Shown here: positions 8,064-16,423 of the stretch, one piece after another
How the letters are laid out: the number at the start of each line of letters is the position of its first letter
Position numbering within the stretch: the stretch's first letter is position 1
Source: Runella limosa DSM 17973
GTDB taxonomy: Bacteria; Bacteroidota; Bacteroidia; Cytophagales; Spirosomataceae
Assembly (NCBI RefSeq): GCF_000482465.1
Contig: NZ_KI519430.1
Span: 83,448-147,447 of the forward strand
Direction: 5' to 3'
DNA: 64,000 nucleotides
Translations under genes and position numbers: made by a program
Notes under the pieces: model-generated
Told to the model about the DNA's origin: nothing
The model's input: the letters and a program-made list of their open reading frames with translations, nothing else
The model's database searches: none

Positions 8064-8516
8064 ATGAAACAGCTTCGTTTAACATCTGCACTTTTGGTAC
8101 TTTTAATGGCTTTTGTCATTACCTCATGTAGCAAAAAAGACGAACCAGAACCTTCGATGGGCGACCAAGTCGCTGGCACATATACCCTCACCAAAGTTAC
8201 GGTTAGTGGGTTTACTGCCGATATGCCGTTTACCAATCTTACCACGGGAGTGACACTTTCGGGAAAAATTGTGGCAACAAAAGTAGCTGACGACAAAGCA
8301 ACGGCTATACTTACCCTTACCGATAAAGATAAGGCGGGTAAAGTGACTGACGATGTATCTAATTTGGGTGAAGTAACCCTCAAAAAAGCAGCTACGGGCG
8401 AAATTGAAGCCTACAGCGGTACGATAAAAGTAGCTACTTATACTGGTGGATTGCTCACTATTTCGGCGGTTGATGCAGATTTAGGCGCTATCTCTTTTGT
8501 TGGAAAGAAAAATTAA
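8064..8516 (+). CDS. Lipocalin-like lipoprotein
   Basis: The 150-residue product has a lipoprotein signal ('MKQLRLTSALLVLLMAFVITSC') with lipobox ITSC followed by 'SKKDEPEP'. The mature part is rich in Thr, Val and Lys and begins 'VAGTYTLTKVTVSG', typical of the lipocalin-like/META-style small beta-barrel lipoproteins common in Bacteroidota. It would be anchored in the outer membrane or inner leaflet. No enzymatic motif is visible and I cannot assign a ligand. It is monocistronic: a strong hairpin at 8568-8610 follows. Confidence 0.7.
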   Translation: MKQLRLTSALLVLLMAFVITSCSKKDEPEPSMGDQVAGTYTLTKVTVSGFTADMPFTNLTTGVTLSGKIVATKVADDKATAILTLTDKDKAGKVTDDVSNLGEVTLKKAATGEIEAYSGTIKVATYTGGLLTISAVDADLGAISFVGKKN

Positions 8517-8567
8517 TTTCCTATACTCAACGATTCTAGTGCCGTTGGTTACTTATCACCAACGCGT

Positions 8568-8610
8568 GAGGTTTCTCAAAACTGAAATAATCGAGGTTTT
8601 GAGAAACCTC
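8568..8610. terminator. Bidirectional hairpin between convergent genes
   Basis: A 15-bp stem GAGGTTTCTCAAAAC with its complement, loop about 13 bases, lies between the lipoprotein gene and the ribokinase-like gene. The right half (GAGGTTTTGAGAAACCTC) recurs exactly at 15116-15133. Confidence 0.75.
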
Positions 8611-8615
8611 CTAGT

Positions 8616-8682
8616 CAGATTTGAGAATCTGACTCCACTTTTGATTTGAGAATCTGGCTCCACTTTAAAAATCTGACTCCAC
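8616..8682. repeat. Short direct repeats after the hairpin
   Basis: About three imperfect copies of a unit with ATTTGAGAATCTG(A/G)CTCCAC are seen (about 8616, 8642 and 8667, the last shortened to AAAATCTGACTCCAC). They run up to the stop of the 8686 gene. No function visible. Confidence 0.6.
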
Positions 8683-8685
8683 GAC

Positions 8686-9558
8686 TTACATTACTTCTTC
8701 TTTGGATGGGATTGACACCGCGCCACCCGCACGGGTAACGCAAATAGCGGATGCTTGGGTGGCTTTTTGCAGGCAAGTATCCAGGGTTTCACCCGATGAC
8801 CAGTTGGCCAAAAAATAACCAATAAAGGTGTCGCCTGCGGCGGTCGTATCTATGGCTTTTACTTTTTTAGCATTAATGGATCTAATTTTGGACGCACGTT
8901 GGTAGCATGCACCTTTTTCGCCCAACGTCAGAAGGGTAGCTGCGTTGGGAAATTGTTCAGCCATTTTTTCCAAAATACTTTCTGCCGTATTTCGGCTGGT
9001 TAGTTCTTCACCTTCCACTTCATTGATGATAAAAACGTCAATGGTTTCCAAAGGCAACTCAAAAACACTGGATGTCATGGGGGCGGGATTAAAGAAAATT
9101 TTCAGGCCGCGTTTGGAAGCTGCAAGGAGCAATTCGGGCAAAGCATTGATTTCATTTTGTACCAATAAAATATCCCCTTTTTCAAAATGCTGAAGCACAT
9201 CATGGATTTGGGAAGAATGGATGGTCTGATTAGCCCCACCGTGAATGATAATGGCATTTTGGCCGCTGGGCTCCACCTGAATAATGGCATGGCCCGTTGG
9301 GCCGTCGGAAACCGTTAAGAAATCAACGTTTACACCCCAATCGTTCAACTGATTTTTTATCCATAACCCATCTTCTCCAATAGCCCCTGCGTGATAGACT
9401 TGCACGCCTGCTTTGGCCAATGCGACACTTTGATTACAGCCTTTTCCACCCATAAAAACTTGGTACGACGTACTGGCAATTGTTTCGGCGGGTTTTACAA
9501 AATGGGGAACTCCATACACATAGTCGATGTTGATAGAACCAAAATTTAAGATTTTCAT
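8686..9558 (-). CDS. rbsK: PfkB-family sugar kinase, ribokinase-like
   Basis: At 290 residues this is the usual length of ribokinase. The N-terminal 'FGSINIDYVYGVPHFVKPAE' region and 'FMGGKGCNQSVALAKAG' (GG-containing PfkB signature 1) bind the sugar, and 'KAIDTTAAGDTFIGYFLA' near residue 245 is PfkB signature 2 with the catalytic Asp of GAGD-type (here AAGD). It should phosphorylate a sugar or nucleoside at the 5'-hydroxyl in the cytoplasm. Ribose is the default guess; no ribose transporter lies nearby, so the substrate is open. A -7 box TAATTTTG (9579-9586, minus strand) lies 20 bases upstream of the start. Confidence 0.8.
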   Translation of the reverse strand: MKILNFGSINIDYVYGVPHFVKPAETIASTSYQVFMGGKGCNQSVALAKAGVQVYHAGAIGEDGLWIKNQLNDWGVNVDFLTVSDGPTGHAIIQVEPSGQNAIIIHGGANQTIHSSQIHDVLQHFEKGDILLVQNEINALPELLLAASKRGLKIFFNPAPMTSSVFELPLETIDVFIINEVEGEELTSRNTAESILEKMAEQFPNAATLLTLGEKGACYQRASKIRSINAKKVKAIDTTAAGDTFIGYFLANWSSGETLDTCLQKATQASAICVTRAGGAVSIPSKEEVM

Positions 9559-9578
9559 ATATTTTTGGAAACGTTAGT

Positions 9579-9586
9579 CAAAATTA
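9579..9586 (-). promoter_or_regulatory. -7 box of the ribokinase-like gene
   Basis: On the minus strand TAATTTTG matches TAnnTTTG 20 bases before the ATG at 9558. The region also lies between divergent genes, so the antiporter gene must have its own promoter nearby ('TAACTTTA' at 9604-9611 is a weak candidate). Confidence 0.4.
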
Positions 9587-9635
9587 AATTTGATTGATTT
9601 TGCTAACTTTACCAAATCCACCTGTACATTCTCCC

Positions 9636-11219
9636 ATGATTCACGAAAATTTACTACTTATTGTTGCCCTTTTGATGGCCGTCTCAATGCTGTCGATGCT
9701 CAGTGAAAAGCTAAAGGTTCCGTATCCCATTTTTTTGGTACTTGCAGGCTTGGTGATTAGTTTTATTCCTGGCATTCCAGTTGTGACTTTGAATCCCGAC
9801 ATCGTTTTTCTCATATTTTTACCTCCTATTCTCTACGCGGCGGCTTGGAATACTTCATGGCGAGAGTTTTGGGCGGCACGACGAACGATTAGCATGATGG
9901 CCTTTGGGCTGGTATTTTTTACGTCCACGGCGGTTGCACTCGTGATGCAGTTGCTCATTCCTGGTTTTCCGTTGGCACTCGGTTTTCTGTTGGGGGGCAT
10001 CATTTCACCACCCGATGCAGTGGCGGCGACGTCGGTGCTACAAACCGTGAAAGTACCCAAGCGTGTCGTCACCATTTTGGAGGGCGAAAGCCTCATCAAC
10101 GATGCGTCGTCATTGATCGTTTTTCGATTTGCGTTAGCAGCTGCTTTGACGGGAGAGTTTACGTTTTCCAACGCAGCTACTAATTTCTTTGTGGTGGCAG
10201 GTGTAGGCGTGTTTATTGGGCTTTTGTTTGGTTTTGCGCTTTTTTATATCCACAAATACCTACCCACCACGGCCAGTATTGATACTTCTTTGACCGTTAT
10301 TTCTCCGTATTTGATGTACATCGTTGCTGAGTATTTTCACACTTCGGGGGTGATGGCGGTGGTAAGTGGCGGGTTGTTTTTGAGCTATCGTTCGCACGAA
10401 ATGTTTTCCTACAATACCCGCATTCAAGCCTATTCGGTCTGGGATGTTTTTATTTTTATCCTCAATGGATTTGTCTTTATTCTGATTGGCCTCCAGCTCC
10501 CCGCTATTTTTACGGCGCTTCAGTTGTACACCTTGGCCGAACTTATTTTTTATGGTTTGGTAATCAGCGTTTTAGTGGTGCTTATTCGGATTGCATGGGT
10601 ATTTTCTGGCATGTATTTGTCGTGTTTTTTCAACAAACGGGAGCGCAAATTGAGTTGGAGAAATGAGTTTTTGATTGCTTGGAGCGGAATGCGGGGCGTA
10701 GTTTCGTTGGCATCTGCTTTGGCCATTCCTTTGACCTTGGAGGGAGGCGCGCACTTTCCCCACCGCGATTTACTGCTTTTTGTCACCTTTGTTGTGATTT
10801 TATTTACGTTGGTATTTCAAGGACTCAGTTTATCACCCATTATTCGTTGGTTGAAAATCAGTGAGGAAGAGAACGAAGATAAAGAGCAAGAGGTGGAGAT
10901 TCGGCTTCGTTTGGCAGATGCGGCGCTCAATCATTTGCAAACCAACTACGTTGCAGAACTCGAAACCATAGATGCCTATATCCGTATCAAAGATCGGTAT
11001 CAACGAATGTCCGAAATTGCCAATCAGAAATTATTAAAGGAAGATACCGAAAAGGCGGTGCCGCACTTTTTGCCCAAATACCGCCGTATGTTGCTGGAGT
11101 TGGTCAATGTACGCCGCCGTGAGCTTTATAAACTACGAAATGAGAAAAGCTATTCGGATGAATTACTTCGCCGAAAAGAGCACGAATTAGACCTGGAAGA
11201 GGCCCGATTGAACGAATAA
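9636..11219 (+). CDS. CPA1-family Na+/H+ antiporter
   Basis: I choose the ATG at 9636 ('MIHENLLLIVALLMAV'); an upstream TTG would add 14 residues without membrane character. The 527-residue protein has about 12 hydrophobic segments up to residue 405 and then a charged, probably coiled cytoplasmic tail of 120 residues. CPA1 signatures are visible: 'SPPDAVAATSVL' (about residue 138) and 'LEGESLINDASSLIVF' (about residue 162) with the transport Asp, and 'SGMRGVVSLASALAIP' (about residue 364). It should exchange Na+ (or K+) for protons across the inner membrane and help regulate internal pH. It stands alone. Confidence 0.9.
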   Translation: MIHENLLLIVALLMAVSMLSMLSEKLKVPYPIFLVLAGLVISFIPGIPVVTLNPDIVFLIFLPPILYAAAWNTSWREFWAARRTISMMAFGLVFFTSTAVALVMQLLIPGFPLALGFLLGGIISPPDAVAATSVLQTVKVPKRVVTILEGESLINDASSLIVFRFALAAALTGEFTFSNAATNFFVVAGVGVFIGLLFGFALFYIHKYLPTTASIDTSLTVISPYLMYIVAEYFHTSGVMAVVSGGLFLSYRSHEMFSYNTRIQAYSVWDVFIFILNGFVFILIGLQLPAIFTALQLYTLAELIFYGLVISVLVVLIRIAWVFSGMYLSCFFNKRERKLSWRNEFLIAWSGMRGVVSLASALAIPLTLEGGAHFPHRDLLLFVTFVVILFTLVFQGLSLSPIIRWLKISEEENEDKEQEVEIRLRLADAALNHLQTNYVAELETIDAYIRIKDRYQRMSEIANQKLLKEDTEKAVPHFLPKYRRMLLELVNVRRRELYKLRNEKSYSDELLRRKEHELDLEEARLNE

Positions 11220-11226
11220 GGGCACG

Positions 11227-11490
11227 TTAAGATGTGCTATTTCTACGTTGAATTTCAGCTTGGAGGTTTTTGAGTTTATTAGTGGCATTGCGACCAATAA
11301 TAAAAGCCGCAACCATCAATATGACGGGAAGAAATGTGCCTTTGTGGGTAGCGGAGTAAATGGCAATACCAACCAAAAAGCCAACAAAAACCGCTGTAGG
11401 TATGCGTTGCGACTTTAGCTTTTTCTCTTCTGCCCTTAACTCTTCTAGCGTTAATTGCCCATAATCTTTTGTGCCAAGCGGATTTTCCAT
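11227..11490 (-). CDS. Small two-TM membrane protein
   Basis: An 87-residue protein: a hydrophilic helix ('LTLEELRAEEKKLKSQ'), two adjacent transmembrane segments ('TAVFVGFLVGIAIYSAT' and 'FLPVILMVAAFIIGRNA'), and a helical tail 'TNKLKNLQAEIQRRNSTS'. I recognise no named family, although small proteins of this design are frequent in Cytophagales. It converges on the antiporter gene with only 7 bases between stops. Confidence 0.6.
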   Translation of the reverse strand: MENPLGTKDYGQLTLEELRAEEKKLKSQRIPTAVFVGFLVGIAIYSATHKGTFLPVILMVAAFIIGRNATNKLKNLQAEIQRRNSTS

Positions 11491-11560
11491 ATTTAAAGTG
11501 GGTTTGGTAGTTGATTTTTAGACTGAAAATACGTTAAAATTTGTTCAGCTTCGATATACT

Positions 11561-11600
11561 GATTCTGGGTGTACGAATAAATGCAGGTACACCCAGAATC
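11561..11600. terminator. Hairpin downstream of the esterase gene
   Basis: A perfect 14-bp inverted repeat (GATTCTGGGTGTAC and its complement) with a 12-base loop lies directly after the stop of the minus-strand gene 11604-12902. No T-run follows, so it is a stem that protects the mRNA end or a weak terminator. Confidence 0.7.
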
Positions 11601-11603
11601 ACG

Positions 11604-12902
11604 CTACTTTTTCCGCTGTGCAGCCATCCATTCCATGATGGTAGTAGGGCGGCCGTTGAGACGAACGAGCGAGCCGTCGTAGTCGAGTTGGGCGTGGTTT
11701 ACGTGCGAATAAATCCACGACCAATGTCCGTTGTAGTAATAGTTGTCGCCGCCAAAAAAGCCCGAAAGGTCGGTTACGTGGTCATAATAGCTGAAATACA
11801 CGTTTTTAGCTCCTGCCTTTTTCAAACGCTCGTACACGGGCACTACCGTCAAATCAGGTTTAGTCGTGGCGTCTTCTTTGCAGTGGATAAACCACATCGG
11901 CACATTTTTGATGCTGCTAATTTGGGCGTCGGTAATGTACTGCGATTGGTAAGCCAAGGCACTGATATAGCCCGCCGCAAAATAGGCAGGTTCTTTTAAA
12001 ATTAACTTGAGCGCCATGTAGCCGCCGTTTGAGCAGCCACCCACGTAAATACGCTTGGGGTCAATGTCGGGGTGCTGGGCTACGTACACTTTGATGAGCG
12101 CCATCAACCCTACGTTATATACATCCTCGCCCGAGCCAGGCTGCATCACGCCCTCCTTGTTGTGCATCCATGCGCCAGGGCATTGAGGCACCAACACGTA
12201 GGCGGCGCCAAAATACTTTTGAATATCGGCGGAGGCATAATTAAAAGCTTTGTTGCCAATCAGCGGAATTGTGGGGTCGGTGCCGCCTTCACCACCGCCG
12301 TGTAACCAAATAATCAAGGGGTTTTTAGCTGACTTATTTTTGGGCGTAAAAGCCGCGTACGACATGGTTTTGCCCGCTTCGTATTCATATTTTCCTGTCA
12401 AGTCAAACTCGTCGATGCCTAGGCGAAGCCTCGCTTTTTCTTTGTTCCACACTTGATTGGTTTTAGGGTTGGTAACGTTTACTTGGTAGTTGACCCACGA
12501 ATTTCCTCTACATTGGCCACTCTGAGAGTACTGAAAAGGCGAAGAGAGAGGCATGTTGGGTGCTACGGCCAGAACGAGCGTAGCGTGCAAACCTTCTTTG
12601 ATTCGGTTACCTTGAGCATCGGAAATATAGGCAAAGACCACCGTTCGGTTGCCGCTTTTGAGGGCATCGGGAATGGTAGCGCAGTCCGAACTCCGCGTTA
12701 CGGCAACGGTAAAATCTTTAAAATCGACGTTGTTTGAGGGTGCACCCAGCGCAACAATCACTTTGCTGACCGCAGGGCCCCAATCGTAGCCTTCCACCAC
12801 GAGGGTGTAGTCGCTCGAAGATTGAGCTTGGACGGGAGTTCTCCAAAAAAATGCGCACAAAAACGCAAAACAAATGACTTTGGTAAGGTGTAATACTTTC
12901 AT
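11604..12902 (-). CDS. Secreted esterase with N-terminal Ig-like domain
   Basis: The 432-residue protein begins with a signal peptide ('LTKVICFAFLCAFFWRTPVQAQ'). Residues about 28-150 ('YTLVVEGYDWGPAVSKVIVAL') match the EstA-type Ig-like N-terminal domain. The rest is an alpha/beta hydrolase: oxyanion region 'LIIWLHGGGEGG', nucleophile elbow 'YVGGCSNGGYMA' with Ser, and late 'YYDHVTD' and 'GHWSWIYSHVNH' regions that should supply Asp and His. It is expected to cleave an ester in a polymer or glycan outside the cell. A -7 box TATCTTTG lies at 12929-12936 (minus strand), 26 bases before the start. No cotranscribed gene. Confidence 0.85.
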   Translation of the reverse strand: MKVLHLTKVICFAFLCAFFWRTPVQAQSSSDYTLVVEGYDWGPAVSKVIVALGAPSNNVDFKDFTVAVTRSSDCATIPDALKSGNRTVVFAYISDAQGNRIKEGLHATLVLAVAPNMPLSSPFQYSQSGQCRGNSWVNYQVNVTNPKTNQVWNKEKARLRLGIDEFDLTGKYEYEAGKTMSYAAFTPKNKSAKNPLIIWLHGGGEGGTDPTIPLIGNKAFNYASADIQKYFGAAYVLVPQCPGAWMHNKEGVMQPGSGEDVYNVGLMALIKVYVAQHPDIDPKRIYVGGCSNGGYMALKLILKEPAYFAAGYISALAYQSQYITDAQISSIKNVPMWFIHCKEDATTKPDLTVVPVYERLKKAGAKNVYFSYYDHVTDLSGFFGGDNYYYNGHWSWIYSHVNHAQLDYDGSLVRLNGRPTTIMEWMAAQRKK

Positions 12903-12928
12903 GAAAGGTTAAAGAATAAGTGAATAGC

Positions 12929-12936
12929 CAAAGATA
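12929..12936 (-). promoter_or_regulatory. -7 box of the 11604 esterase gene
   Basis: TATCTTTG on the minus strand matches TAnnTTTG and is 26 bases upstream of the ATG at 12902. No TTG is found at the usual spacing. Confidence 0.4.
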
Positions 12937-12993
12937 ACTATTTTTTGAATGTCGAGGGCAGAGTGCAGAATGTCGAGTAGAAGGAGCTAATTC

Positions 12994-13077
12994 TCTAATT
13001 TGAAGATTTGAAAATGAGCAAATGGCTAATCATCAAGTTGAAATTTCAAATTAACTCATTAGCACATTTTCAAATTA
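12994..13077. repeat. Imperfect inverted repeat 3' of yjdM
   Basis: TAATTTGAAGATTTGAAAAT with nearby 'GGCTAAT' is partly complementary to 'ATTAGCACATTTTCAAATTA' at 13058-13077. It follows the stop codon of the minus-strand yjdM gene and may be an mRNA-end hairpin. Confidence 0.45.
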
Positions 13078-13083
13078 CCTAGC

Positions 13084-13428
13084 TTACGCTTTGCGTACAA
13101 ACTCCGATTTGAGTCCCATCGAACCAAAGCCGTCGATTTTGCAGTCGATGTTATGGTCGCCCTCGGTGAGGCGGATGTTTTTCACTTTCGTGCCCGCTTT
13201 GATGGGTTTGGGGGCACCTTTCACGGGTAAATCCTTGATAACCACTACCGAATCTCCGTTTTGAAGGACGTTTCCGTTGGCATCAATTACTTTTAATTCA
13301 CCCTCTACCACTTCTACCTCCGCATCTTCGGGGTTCCATTCGTGAAAACATTCGGGGCACACCAACAAACCATCGCTTGGATAAGCGTATTCGCTACCGC
13401 ATTTGGGGCAAGGAGGAAATTCTGACAT
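13084..13428 (-). CDS. yjdM: YjdM/PhnA zinc-ribbon protein
   Basis: The 114-residue protein has the usual two parts of the YjdM (formerly PhnA) family. The first is a zinc ribbon with '[23 protein letters not shown]' (two CxxC pairs, residues 6-30), followed by 'FHEW'. The second, about residues 45-113, is a small beta domain with '[18 protein letters not shown]' and '[27 protein letters not shown]'. Length and end are typical. The family is often mislabelled as involved in alkylphosphonate use; it has no proven role in that pathway. It is monocistronic, between an esterase and the HxlR gene. Confidence 0.95.
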   Translation of the reverse strand: MSEFPPCPKCGSEYAYPSDGLLVCPECFHEWNPEDAEVEVVEGELKVIDANGNVLQNGDSVVVIKDLPVKGAPKPIKAGTKVKNIRLTEGDHNIDCKIDGFGSMGLKSEFVRKA

Positions 13429-13507
13429 AGGAAGGTTTTATTTTGATTAGGCCGCAAAAGTAGAAAAATTAGTTGCAAAAAGACATACAAAAGTCCTTCC
13501 CAGCAGT

Positions 13508-13906
13508 TTATCCTGCATTACGCACGCCACTAAACGCAGGTAAATTGTCCATAATATTGGTTTGGCGGTGTTGCAACCCCCACTCAATCATCGTGTCAAT
13601 TACCCTGTGCAATTGCTCTCCCGATTCGGTAAGTTCGTACTCTACTGTTACTGGAATGGTATTATAAACCTTCCGACTGATGATACCATTGACCTCCAAA
13701 TCTTTCAACTCTTGCGAAAGCATCCGAGGGGTAATTTTTGGGATTTCTCGCTCAATTTCTTTAAAGCGTTTTTTGCCAAACAACAACGTCCCAATGATAG
13801 GCATCTTCCACTTTCCGTGAAAGGCATTTAAAGTGTCTTGTACGGCTAAAACGTACGATACAGGACATTTTTTTACGTTTTCAATGGATTTTAACTCTTG
13901 TATCAT
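13508..13906 (-). CDS. HxlR-family transcriptional regulator
   Basis: 132 residues, the length of a typical HxlR winged-helix regulator. The core is visible: 'GKWKMPIIGTLLFGKKRFKEIE' (helices 2-3, split at LLFG), 'ITPRMLSQELKDLEVNGIISR' (recognition helix) and the wing 'VTVEYELTESG'. Cys14 in 'VKKCPVSYV' lies where redox-sensing HxlR proteins (such as YodB and QorR) have their sensing cysteine. It is divergent from the QOR2-like gene (start 14032), with three regularly spaced boxes between them. Regulation of that neighbour by an electrophile or quinone signal is inferred from family and layout, not shown. Confidence 0.9.
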   Translation of the reverse strand: MIQELKSIENVKKCPVSYVLAVQDTLNAFHGKWKMPIIGTLLFGKKRFKEIEREIPKITPRMLSQELKDLEVNGIISRKVYNTIPVTVEYELTESGEQLHRVIDTMIEWGLQHRQTNIMDNLPAFSGVRNAG

Positions 13907-13921
13907 CTTGTTAATCAGATT

Positions 13922-13975
13922 GCTATACTTTTTGATACTGATATACTTTTGTATATCGCTATACTTTCCATAGCA
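13922..13975. promoter_or_regulatory. Three phased boxes, candidate HxlR operator
   Basis: The boxes GCTATACTTTTTGATACT (13922-13939), GATATACTTTTGTATATC (13940-13957) and GCTATACTTTCCATAGC (13958-13974) are spaced 18 bp apart. The middle is a perfect 7-bp inverted repeat (GATATAC/GTATATC, TTTT centre) and the third has a 5-bp one (GCTAT/ATAGC). They lie between the HxlR gene and the QOR2-like gene, next to a -7 box TACTTTTG (13985-13992) for the latter. Confidence 0.65.
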
Positions 13976-13984
13976 AAGTTAAAC

Positions 13985-13992
13985 TACTTTTG
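13985..13992 (+). promoter_or_regulatory. -7 box of the QOR2-like gene
   Basis: TACTTTTG matches TAnnTTTG 39 bases before the ATG at 14032. The -33 region would fall in the third operator box, so bound HxlR could block it. Confidence 0.5.
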
Positions 13993-14031
13993 TGACCATC
14001 AAAAACAATTTTCACATAAACTTTTATAAAA

Positions 14032-14904
14032 ATGATTTTAGTAACAGGCGCCACAGGACAACTCGGAGGAAGCGTAGTTGAGAATTTACTTAAAAAAGTA
14101 CCCGCCAGCGAAGTAGCGGTATTGGTACGAGATGCAGCAAAAGCCGAACACCTCGCTGCCCAAGGGGTGGACGTACGTGTAGGAAGCTATTTTGATAAAG
14201 CATCGTTGGCATCGGCTTTGCAGGGCATCGACAAGGTGCTTTTGGTTTCTTCCAACGATTTTAATGACCGATTGGGGCAACACAAAAACGTAGTGGATGC
14301 CGCCAAAAATGCGGGTGTAAAGCATATTTTATATACGGGGATCGCTTTGAAAGACATCAACACCTCACCATTGAAACCGTTATTTGGCGATCATTTTGAG
14401 ACAGAAGATTACATCAAAGCGAGCGGGTTGACCTACACATTCCTCCAAAACAGCCTTTATTTTGAGGTAATTCCACAATTTGTGGGGGCAAGTGTCTTGG
14501 AAACGGGCGTTTTCTTTCCAGCTGGGGAAGGTAAAGTGGCGTTTGCGTCACGTCAAGAGTTAGGGGAAATTACGGCTACTATTTTAACGACCGAAGGCCA
14601 CGAAAACAAAACGTATCCATTGACGGGTTCGGAAGCCTATTCATTTGCCGAAATCGCGGCGGAGCTTTCTACGTTATCAGGTAAAAATGTACCGTACATT
14701 AATCCTGAACCAGCGGCTTTTGAGGGAGCATTGAAGCAATTTGGCTTGCCCGACGTTATTGTTTTGATGTCGGTGTTGTTTGCAGCAGCGGTGAAAAACG
14801 GCGATTTTGACCAGCCTTCACCCGTGCTTGAAAATATTTTGGGTCGCAAAACAACTACGCTATCGCCGTTCTTAAAGGAAGCGTTTGCATTAGAAACGGT
14901 TTAG
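14032..14904 (+). CDS. NmrA/QOR2-like NAD(P)H quinone oxidoreductase
   Basis: The 290-residue protein is an atypical short-chain dehydrogenase of the NmrA/QOR2 (YtfG) group. Its Rossmann start 'MILVTGATGQLGGSVVENLL' has the GxxGxxG dinucleotide site, then 'VAVLVRDAAKAEHL' and 'DKVLLVSSNDFNDRLGQHKN', matching the layout of E. coli QorB-type quinone reductases of about 285 residues. It should reduce quinones with NADPH in the cytoplasm. Its divergent partner is an HxlR regulator, a frequent arrangement in which the repressor senses quinone damage. Two hairpins and repeats follow its stop. Confidence 0.85.
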   Translation: MILVTGATGQLGGSVVENLLKKVPASEVAVLVRDAAKAEHLAAQGVDVRVGSYFDKASLASALQGIDKVLLVSSNDFNDRLGQHKNVVDAAKNAGVKHILYTGIALKDINTSPLKPLFGDHFETEDYIKASGLTYTFLQNSLYFEVIPQFVGASVLETGVFFPAGEGKVAFASRQELGEITATILTTEGHENKTYPLTGSEAYSFAEIAAELSTLSGKNVPYINPEPAAFEGALKQFGLPDVIVLMSVLFAAAVKNGDFDQPSPVLENILGRKTTTLSPFLKEAFALETV

Positions 14905-15082
14905 TATGCAGTCAGTTAATTAATTGCGTATAAATTTTAGTGTATTAGTAGTTTATTTTGCTTCGGACAGGGCCGCCCGAAGCAAAAATTAAAAAAATAT
15001 CCTTCTGCTACTACAAATGTTGCGCCTCTACCGAGGCTACTTTGAATTACTCTAGAACTTTCACTCAACTACTTAATTAATC

Positions 15083-15120
15083 ACCTCGGCAGTCGGTTAT
15101 GATTAACCGACTGCCGAGGT
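15083..15120. terminator. Perfect 17-bp stem hairpin
   Basis: ACCTCGGCAGTCGGTTA and its complement are separated by a 4-base loop TGAT. It is followed by TTTTGAG, so it may terminate transcription from the QOR2-like gene. Confidence 0.8.
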
Positions 15121-15125
15121 TTTGA

Positions 15126-15179
15126 GAAACCTCGGGCACGCAAGAAACCTCGGACACACAGGAAACCTCGGGCACGTCG
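15126..15179. repeat. Three 18-bp direct repeats
   Basis: GAAACCTCGGGCACGCAA, GAAACCTCGGACACACAG and GAAACCTCGGGCACGTCG stand end to end. The first overlaps the palindrome GAGGTTTTGAGAAACCTC (15116-15133) that also occurs at 8593-8610. Confidence 0.8.
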
Positions 15180-15271
15180 AGTAGCATTTTTGTCTGCCCA
15201 TTAGTTTTTATACCTTTTGGACTTTTAGTGGCTGATAGTTAGCTCTTTTTCACAACCCTATCGGCCTATTT

Positions 15272-16420
15272 ATGAAACGTATCCCGTCTATCGACACCGT
15301 GAGAGGAATTGTCATGGTCATTATGGCCCTCGACCATATTCGAGATTTGATTCACATTCCCTCCCAGACGCTTGATCCTACCAACTTAACGACCACCACC
15401 GCATCCATTTTTATGACCCGATGGGTTACGCATTTTTGCGCGCCGATATTTGTATTTTTGGCGGGAATGTCGGCTTATTTATCTTCCCAAAAAGAAGGTA
15501 ATCACTTGTTTTTAATCAAGCGTGGGTTGTGGCTCGTATTGCTAGAATTTACCGTTATTACCTTTGGCATTTGGTGGGATATTCATTTCAATGTATTTCT
15601 GTTTCAGGTCATTGCAGCCATCGGACTTAGTTTCGTGCTTTTAGGGCTGTTTCATCGGGTTTCTGCTTCGGTGTTAGGCGTGGTAGGTGTGGCTATTATG
15701 GTATTTCACGGTGCATTTGCGTTGATTCTGTTTGCTGAAGGCTCAGTCTTGCGGACGGTATTGACCCCCATTTTTTCGGTAACGGCCTTGCCATTGCCTT
15801 CTTCTAAAACGCTAATTATGGGGTATCCTCTCATTCCTTGGCTGGGCATTATGATGGCGGGATACGGCGCTGGAAGTTATTTTAAAAAGCCTGCCCAAGA
15901 ACGAAAACTAATTTTTTTAAAACTGGGCGGGGTGGCTTTAGCCGCTTTTGTGGTGCTTCGTTTTACCAATATTTTACTCGATCCGCAGCCTTGGTCGGTT
16001 CAAAAAGATAGCTTATTGACGTTTTTGTCTTTTATTAATGTGACCAAATACCCACCTTCGTTGTTGTACGATTTGATGACGTTAGGGACAATGTTTTTGC
16101 TTTTATACTGCTTTGAAAATGCAGAAAACGCCCTCAGTCGTTTTTTTACTACCTACGGCAAAGTCCCCATGTTTTATTATTTATTGCATTGGTACATCGT
16201 CCATTTAACCATGTTTGCCATTCTTTTTGCGCAAGGATTTGGGGTCAAAGATTTTGAATTTGGGTTCAGTTTTGGCCGCCCCAAAGCAGCCAATGGCTTA
16301 CCACTTTGGGGCGTATATTTGGTATGGATAGGAGTTGTCGGAGCGCTGTATCCGCTGTGTCGATGGTTTGGAAGATACAAAAAGGCAAATACCCACAAAA
16401 CTTGGTTAAGATATATTTGA
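15272..16420 (+). CDS. DUF1624 / heparan-alpha-glucosaminide acetyltransferase-like membrane protein
   Basis: The 382-residue protein has about 10 transmembrane segments, from 'FCAPIFVFLAGMSAYL' through 'FTVITFGIWWDIHFN' to the last at about 340. It opens with 'MKRIPSIDTVRGIVMVIMALDH', the hallmark of DUF1624, in which an acyl chain is moved from cytoplasmic acyl-CoA to an external sugar. The 'DTVRG' and 'ALDH' motifs, including the conserved His, are present; the conserved C-terminal 'YYLLHWYIVH' is also seen. Substrate unknown. It converges on the 16424 esterase with a 3-base gap. No signal for an operon. Confidence 0.8.
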   Translation: MKRIPSIDTVRGIVMVIMALDHIRDLIHIPSQTLDPTNLTTTTASIFMTRWVTHFCAPIFVFLAGMSAYLSSQKEGNHLFLIKRGLWLVLLEFTVITFGIWWDIHFNVFLFQVIAAIGLSFVLLGLFHRVSASVLGVVGVAIMVFHGAFALILFAEGSVLRTVLTPIFSVTALPLPSSKTLIMGYPLIPWLGIMMAGYGAGSYFKKPAQERKLIFLKLGGVALAAFVVLRFTNILLDPQPWSVQKDSLLTFLSFINVTKYPPSLLYDLMTLGTMFLLLYCFENAENALSRFFTTYGKVPMFYYLLHWYIVHLTMFAILFAQGFGVKDFEFGFSFGRPKAANGLPLWGVYLVWIGVVGALYPLCRWFGRYKKANTHKTWLRYI

Positions 16421-16423
16421 GTG

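Larger units (their letters stand above)
14905..15271. repeat. 367-bp intergenic region with four repeat types
   Basis: No gene is visible. The region holds an 11-bp hairpin TTTTGCTTCGG (14956-14987), a single copy of the 58-bp unit found as an array at 41002-41408 (starts CTACAAATGTTGCGCC at 15011), a very strong hairpin (15083-15120) and three 18-bp direct repeats (15126-15179). The final 90 bases hold the promoter of the 15272 gene, but no match to TAnnTTTG is convincing. Confidence 0.75.

Noticed and set aside
9594-9635. TTG start of the antiporter gene
   Set aside because: The extra 14 residues (with several Pro) lack membrane character; the ATG at 9636 is followed directly by the first TM segment.
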